Shown here: piece after piece, positions 59,289-64,000 of the stretch
Layout: each line of letters starts with the position of its first letter
Numbering within the stretch: position 1 is the first letter of the stretch
Source of the DNA: Phascolomyces articulosus
Lineage: Eukaryota; Mucoromycota; Mucoromycetes; Mucorales; Lichtheimiaceae
Direction: 5' to 3'
Assembly (NCBI GenBank): GCA_025677815.1
Contig: JAIXMP010000022.1
Coordinates: 372,001-436,000 of the forward strand
Length of the DNA: 64,000 nucleotides
The notes under the pieces: generated by a model
Seen by the model: the letters and a program-made list of their open reading frames with translations, nothing else
Databases searched by the model: none
Told to the model about the DNA's origin: nothing
Position numbers and translations under genes: made by a program

Positions 59289-62200
59289 ATGCCAGGTTCA
59301 GCATCATCCACGCGGTCTTCTGCGACTGTGCAGGAACTCGAATTAAAACAAACAGAGGAAGTCGCTGTCTCGATTGCAACCAGCGAAAAACATTCTATTA
59401 CTGAAAAATCACCTATTCAACAAATCGAAACACACGAAACCACAACAAAAAAAGATGGCAAGAAGAACAAGAAAGAAAAGAAAAAGAAAGATCCAGCTGT
59501 ACCTGTTCATAAACTTTTCCGATTCGCTACTAAAGCTGAATTATTAATGGTGTTCATTGCTGTCATTTGTTCTCTTGGTGTCGGTGCTCTTCAACCAGTC
59601 ATGATTATCTTTTTCGGTCAATTCATGGGTGATCTTGGTGGTGCTCTCACTGGTTCCGTTCCCATGACACCAGAACCAGGAACTACCTTTAAACTTTTGG
59701 ATTATACTTATGATTTGATCCTTATCTTTGTCTACATGGGTACCGGTATCCTTGTAGGTGCTTATATTGCTCAAAGTTTCTGGATCATTACAGGTGAAAA
59801 TCAAACACGTCGTATTCGTCAAAGATATGTTCATGCTATCTTGCGTCAAGACCTTGGATGGTAAATATTCTTTTTTACATTTCTTTTAAAAATTACCATT
59901 CTTGGTAATCAGTTTTAGATCAAGATTAGAGTACAAAATTAACCTTCCATTTCTTTTTTAACTCAGGTTCGATAAATCCGAAGAAGGTTCCCTTACCACT
60001 CGTCTTGCAGCTGATACTCAATTGATTCAAGATGGTATTTCTGAAAAATGTGGTATTCTTTTACAATCCCTTGGTGCCTTCGTTTCTGGTTTTGTTATTG
60101 CCTTTGTGAAAGGTTGGAACTTGGCCGTTATCATTTTGGCTACTATGCCTGTGCTTGCTGCTTGTGGTGGTGCTATTGGTTACTTTATTACCAAATTCAC
60201 TTTACAAACTCAAGATGCTTATGCCGAAGCAGGCGCAATTGCTGAACAAGTCTTTGCTGGTATTCGTACCGTTTATTCTTTCTCTTTACAAAACCGTTTT
60301 GCTCTTCGTTATGAAGAAAAGCTTGTCAAGGCGCGTGAAGTCGGTATGAAACGTGGTATCTATCTTGGTATTGGTTTCGCTTGTTTCTTGTTTGTCTTGT
60401 TTGCCACATATGGTCTTAGTTTCTGGTATGGTGGTAAACTAGTTCAACAAGGCAAGATGGATGGTGCTACTGTCTTAGTCGTTTTCTTCTCCATGATCAT
60501 TGGTGCCATGTCTTTGATGCAATTGCCTCCCAATATCAGTGCCGTATCCACTGCTGCAGGCGCTGCTTATAAGGTGTACTCTACTATTGATCGTGTTCCT
60601 ACCATTGATCCTGATTCCGAAGCTGGTATTAAGCCCGAAAAGGTCATTGGTGAAATTGAATTCAAGGATGTCATGTTCAAATACCCTACTCGTCCCGATA
60701 TCACTATCTTAAAGAAACTTAGCTTAAAGATCAAGCCTGGTATGACTGTTGCCTTTGTCGGTCCTTCTGGTTCTGGTAAATCTACCAGTGTTCAATTGAT
60801 CCAACGTTTCTATGATCCTATCGAAGGTAACGTTGTTTTGGATGGTAATGATTTGACCGATCTTAATGTCAAATGGCTCCGTTCCCAAATTGGTGTTGTC
60901 TCTCAAGAACCTGTCCTTTTCAACATGACCATTCGTCAAAACTTGTTGATGGGTATTGATTATGAAGCCTCCCGTGAAGAAATCATTGAAGCCTGTAAGA
61001 AGGCCAATTGTCATACTTTCATCTCTCAATTACCCGATGGTTATGATACCCTTGTCGGTGAACATGGTGGTATGCTTTCAGGTGGTCAAAAGCAACGTAT
61101 TGCTATTGCTCGTGCTATTCTCAAAAACCCTACTATTTTGCTTTTGGATGAAGTAAGTTTTTTATACTCTTATTATCATCAATGTTTATTTTTTTTTAAT
61201 TTTAAATACTTACTCATTTTTCTTTATGATTAGGCTACCTCTGCTTTGGATACCCAATCTGAACGTTTAGTCCAACGTGCTTTGGATGCTGCTGCAGCCA
61301 ACCGTACAACTGTCGTCATTGCTCATCGTTTATCTACTATTCGTAACGCCGATCTTATTGTTGTCATGGAAAAGGGTGACCTTATCGAACAAGGTACTCA
61401 CGAAGAATTGCTTTCCCTCAACGGTGTCTACAGTGAATTGGTTCGCAAGCAACAAATTGCTACCAAGCAAGTTGGTGCCAATGAAGACGAAGAAGTCGAT
61501 GAAGAAGAACTTATACGCAAGGAAAATGAAGAGCTTTTGGAACAGCAACGCAAGATCAATGAAATCATGGAACAAAATGAAAAGCAAGAAGATAATCACT
61601 TGGTTCGCATGAGCACCGTCTCTTCCATTGATGCCTTTGAATTGAAACTTCGCAGAGAAAAGTTGGAACGCAAGAGCAGAATGAAGCAAAAGGCACCTAT
61701 GGGCAAGATTTTGAAGCAAATGCGTGCTGAATGGCCACTTCTTGGTGCTGGTATTGTTGGTGCTGCCATTGCTGGTGCTATTTTCCCTTGTTTCGCTCTT
61801 ATTTTCGCCAAGATTATTACTGTCATGATTATTGAAGGTGAAAATGCTCCTACTGGTCCTCTTGAAGGTGCTAATCTTTATTCTTTTGTCTTTGTCATGT
61901 TTGGTATTGCTTCCTTTATTGGTTTCGGTACTCAAATTATTGCCTTTGAGTGTGCTGGTGAACGTTATACTGAACGTCTTCGTGGTTACATTTTCCGTGC
62001 TTACATGAAGCAAGAAGTGGGTTACTTTGATGATGATGAACATAGTATGGGTGCCTTGACTTCTAAGCTTGCTATTGATTCTAAGAACGTTAACGAAATG
62101 GTTACCAAGGTTTGGGGTGATGTTACTCAAATTTGCTCCACTGCTATCACTGGTATGTATATTTTATTAGTATTCTTACCATCGAAAATTTTAAGCAGTA

Positions 62201-63556
62201 TTTTTTTTACTAATGATTTTATTTTTATTTATGATAGGTCTTGTTATTTCTTTTGTTCACAGTTGGACTTTGACTTTGATTATCTTATGTATGGCTCCAT
62301 TCATTGGTGGTGCTACTTACTACGAATCCACCATTCATCGTGGTTTCGAAGACAAGACTGCCAAGGCCAACGAACAATCCGGTGAAGTAGCTGGTGAAGC
62401 CATCAAGGAAATCCGTACTGTCCAAGCATTGAACAAGCAAAACCACTTTGAAACCAAATTTGACCGTGCTTTGGATCATCCTCACAAACTTGCTATGCGT
62501 AAGGCTTACATGTCCTCTGTCGGCTATGCTTTGCAACAAGGTATCAATATGTATACCAATGCTGTCGCTTTCTATGCCGGTGTTCGTCTTATGGATGATG
62601 GCAAGATTGACATGGAACAAATGATTGTTTGTATGATGGCTGTCCTTATCACTGCTCAAGGTATTGGTCGTGCTAGTGTGTTCACTTCCACTTTTGCCAA
62701 GGCCAAGAACTCTGCTCTTTCCACCTTTGAAGTCCTTGAACGCAAGCCCCATATCGATCCTGATCTTGAAGGCATGGAACCTGAAACCAACACGATCAAG
62801 GGTGATATTGAATTTGAAAACATCACTTTCCGATACCCCGCTCGTCCTGATATGCCTATCTTTGATGGTGAATTCAACTTGGAAGGTAAACAAGGTCAAA
62901 CCATTGCTTTAGTCGGTCCCTCCGGTTGTGGTAAATCCACTACGATTGGTATGCTTCAACGTTGGTATGATCCTATTGATGGTACTGTGCGTTTGGATGA
63001 GCACAATACAAAGAACTTTACCTTAAGTAACTTGCGTCAACATATGGCTCTTGTTGGTCAAGAACCTGTTCTTTTCGATATGACCATTGGTGAAAATATT
63101 CGTTTTGGTATGGAGGAAGGTAGAACAGCTACTCAAGAACAAGTCGAAGAAGCTGCTCGCGCTGCCAACATTCACAAGTTTATTGTTGATTTGCCCATGG
63201 GCTATGATACTCGTGTCGGTGACAAGGGTTCTCAATTGTCTGGTGGCCAAAAACAACGTATTGCTATTGCTCGTGCATTGATCCGTAAACCCAAGGTTCT
63301 TTTGTTGGATGAAGCTACTTCTGCTCTTGATTCTGAATCCGAAAAATTGGTCCAACAAGCTATTGATAACGTTATTAGCGAAGGTGGTCGTACCACTATC
63401 ACTATTGCTCATCGTTTATCTACCATTCAAGATGCCGATCTTATTTGTGTCGTCAAGGGTGGTCGCGTTGTGGAGCAAGGTACCCATTGGGAATTGCTCA
63501 AATTGGAAGGAGAGTATGCTAGTCTTGTAAGACAACAATCTCTCAACGCTCATTAG
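59289..63556 (+). CDS. Full-length ABCB (P-glycoprotein/MDR-like) exporter
   Basis: Four exons (59289-59860, 59967-61152, 61234-62152, 62238-63556) give 1331 residues in TMD-NBD-TMD-NBD order. NBD1 has Walker [10 protein letters not shown] (456-464), signature LSGGQKQR (561-), Walker B ILLLDE and switch IAHR. NBD2 has GPSGCGKST (1119-1127), [23 protein letters not shown] and IAHR. Both sites look catalytically complete. Coupling motifs are present in TMD1 ([14 protein letters not shown]) and TMD2 ([14 protein letters not shown]). The N-terminus is Lys-rich and cytosolic. The linker between halves is highly charged ([19 protein letters not shown]). The family exports lipophilic drugs, pigments, sterols or peptides such as pheromones; substrate unknown. 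The intron falls between DE and ATSALD in NBD1. GC-richer, codon-biased sequence suggests strong expression. Confidence 0.95.
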
Positions 63557-64000
63557 ACTTTTTTTTTTTACTACTATTACTATTATTTTATTATTCCTTT
63601 TCCTGTACTACTAGTTTTATTATTATACTATTATTATACACCTATTATTTTTTCTTTTTTATTCTCGTTCATCCTAAAAACCACTCTCCTGCATTTTACC
63701 CATGATATATCCCCCCATGTATCTCTCTTTTTTTCTCCTTACACATATATTACATAGAGGACAATGATCTCTTGTACATACAAATATAAAATAAATTAAA
63801 AAAAACAAGAAACTCAATATGATTTTTTTATGAGAAATATATTATATATAATATCTAAATCTTTTTTTTTGAAAAAGGTTACTATTGTGTATTCTTTCGT
63901 TGAACCCATATGATTTTTCAAGATTTCGTGCCAAATTCTCGTTCGGTATCGTATATCACTGGAAACTTCAGAGGACCAAAAATCTTTTTAGTGTAGGCTG
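63557..64000. other. 3' flank of the ABC exporter gene
   Basis: A T/C-rich 3' untranslated region with ATAAAATAAATTAA (about 63785) as the likely polyadenylation area. No further gene before the window ends. Confidence 0.6.

Overview
The window reads as nuclear DNA of a filamentous fungus, most likely an early-diverging one (Mucoromycota, probably Mucorales). The evidence is AT-rich spacers, many short introns (mostly 50-190 nt, GTAAGT-type donors, TAG acceptors), coding regions full of Gln/Asn/Thr homopolymers, Crt10, Ede1 and Bot1/mS45 homologues, and tandem P450-reductase fusions. Species assignment is inference. All gene models below were spliced by eye; for almost every one the exon lengths add up to an intact frame.

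Layout. 0.2-2.4 kb (-): DUF3020 nuclear-type protein. 2.4-9.4 kb: largely gene-poor, with one tRNA-Arg(CCU), a 36-nt inverted repeat and one small unknown gene. 9.4-21.4 kb (-): a tiny mitochondrial-type membrane protein (UQCC5/SMIM4-like), a DEP-DEP-RGS regulator of G-protein signalling, the endocytic scaffold Ede1 and a Crt10 WD-repeat protein. 21.9-24.8 kb: a DMAC1/DUF4536 small membrane protein, mitoribosomal mS45 and an unknown two-helix membrane protein. 25.6-29 kb: a relic zone whose clearest content is a decayed Fanzor (eukaryotic TnpB-like nuclease) pseudogene. 29.0-39.7 kb (+): two tandem cytochrome P450:P450-reductase fusions of about 1200 residues, each with an unusual N-terminal soluble domain. 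40.3-42.6 kb: F-box protein. 44.3-49.5 kb: Snf2-family translocase of Uls1/Rrp type with an inferred 3-nt micro-exon. 51.8-55.9 kb: Pmc1-type Ca2+ pump. 59.3-63.6 kb: full-length ABCB (MDR-like) exporter.

How the genes relate. There is no operon-like logic. The tandem P450 pair is the only obvious local duplication, and with the ABCB exporter 20 kb away it gives this stretch a lipid or xenobiotic oxidation and efflux flavour, though no pathway linkage is shown. Three small genes (UQCC5-like, DMAC1-like, mS45) are mitochondrial by family.

Most notable observations: the Fanzor pseudogene; the beta-grasp-like extension on both P450 fusions; a 3-nt exon that restores the Snf2 motif I; a putative 34-nt intron; and intron gain/loss plus near-identical patches between the duplicated P450s.
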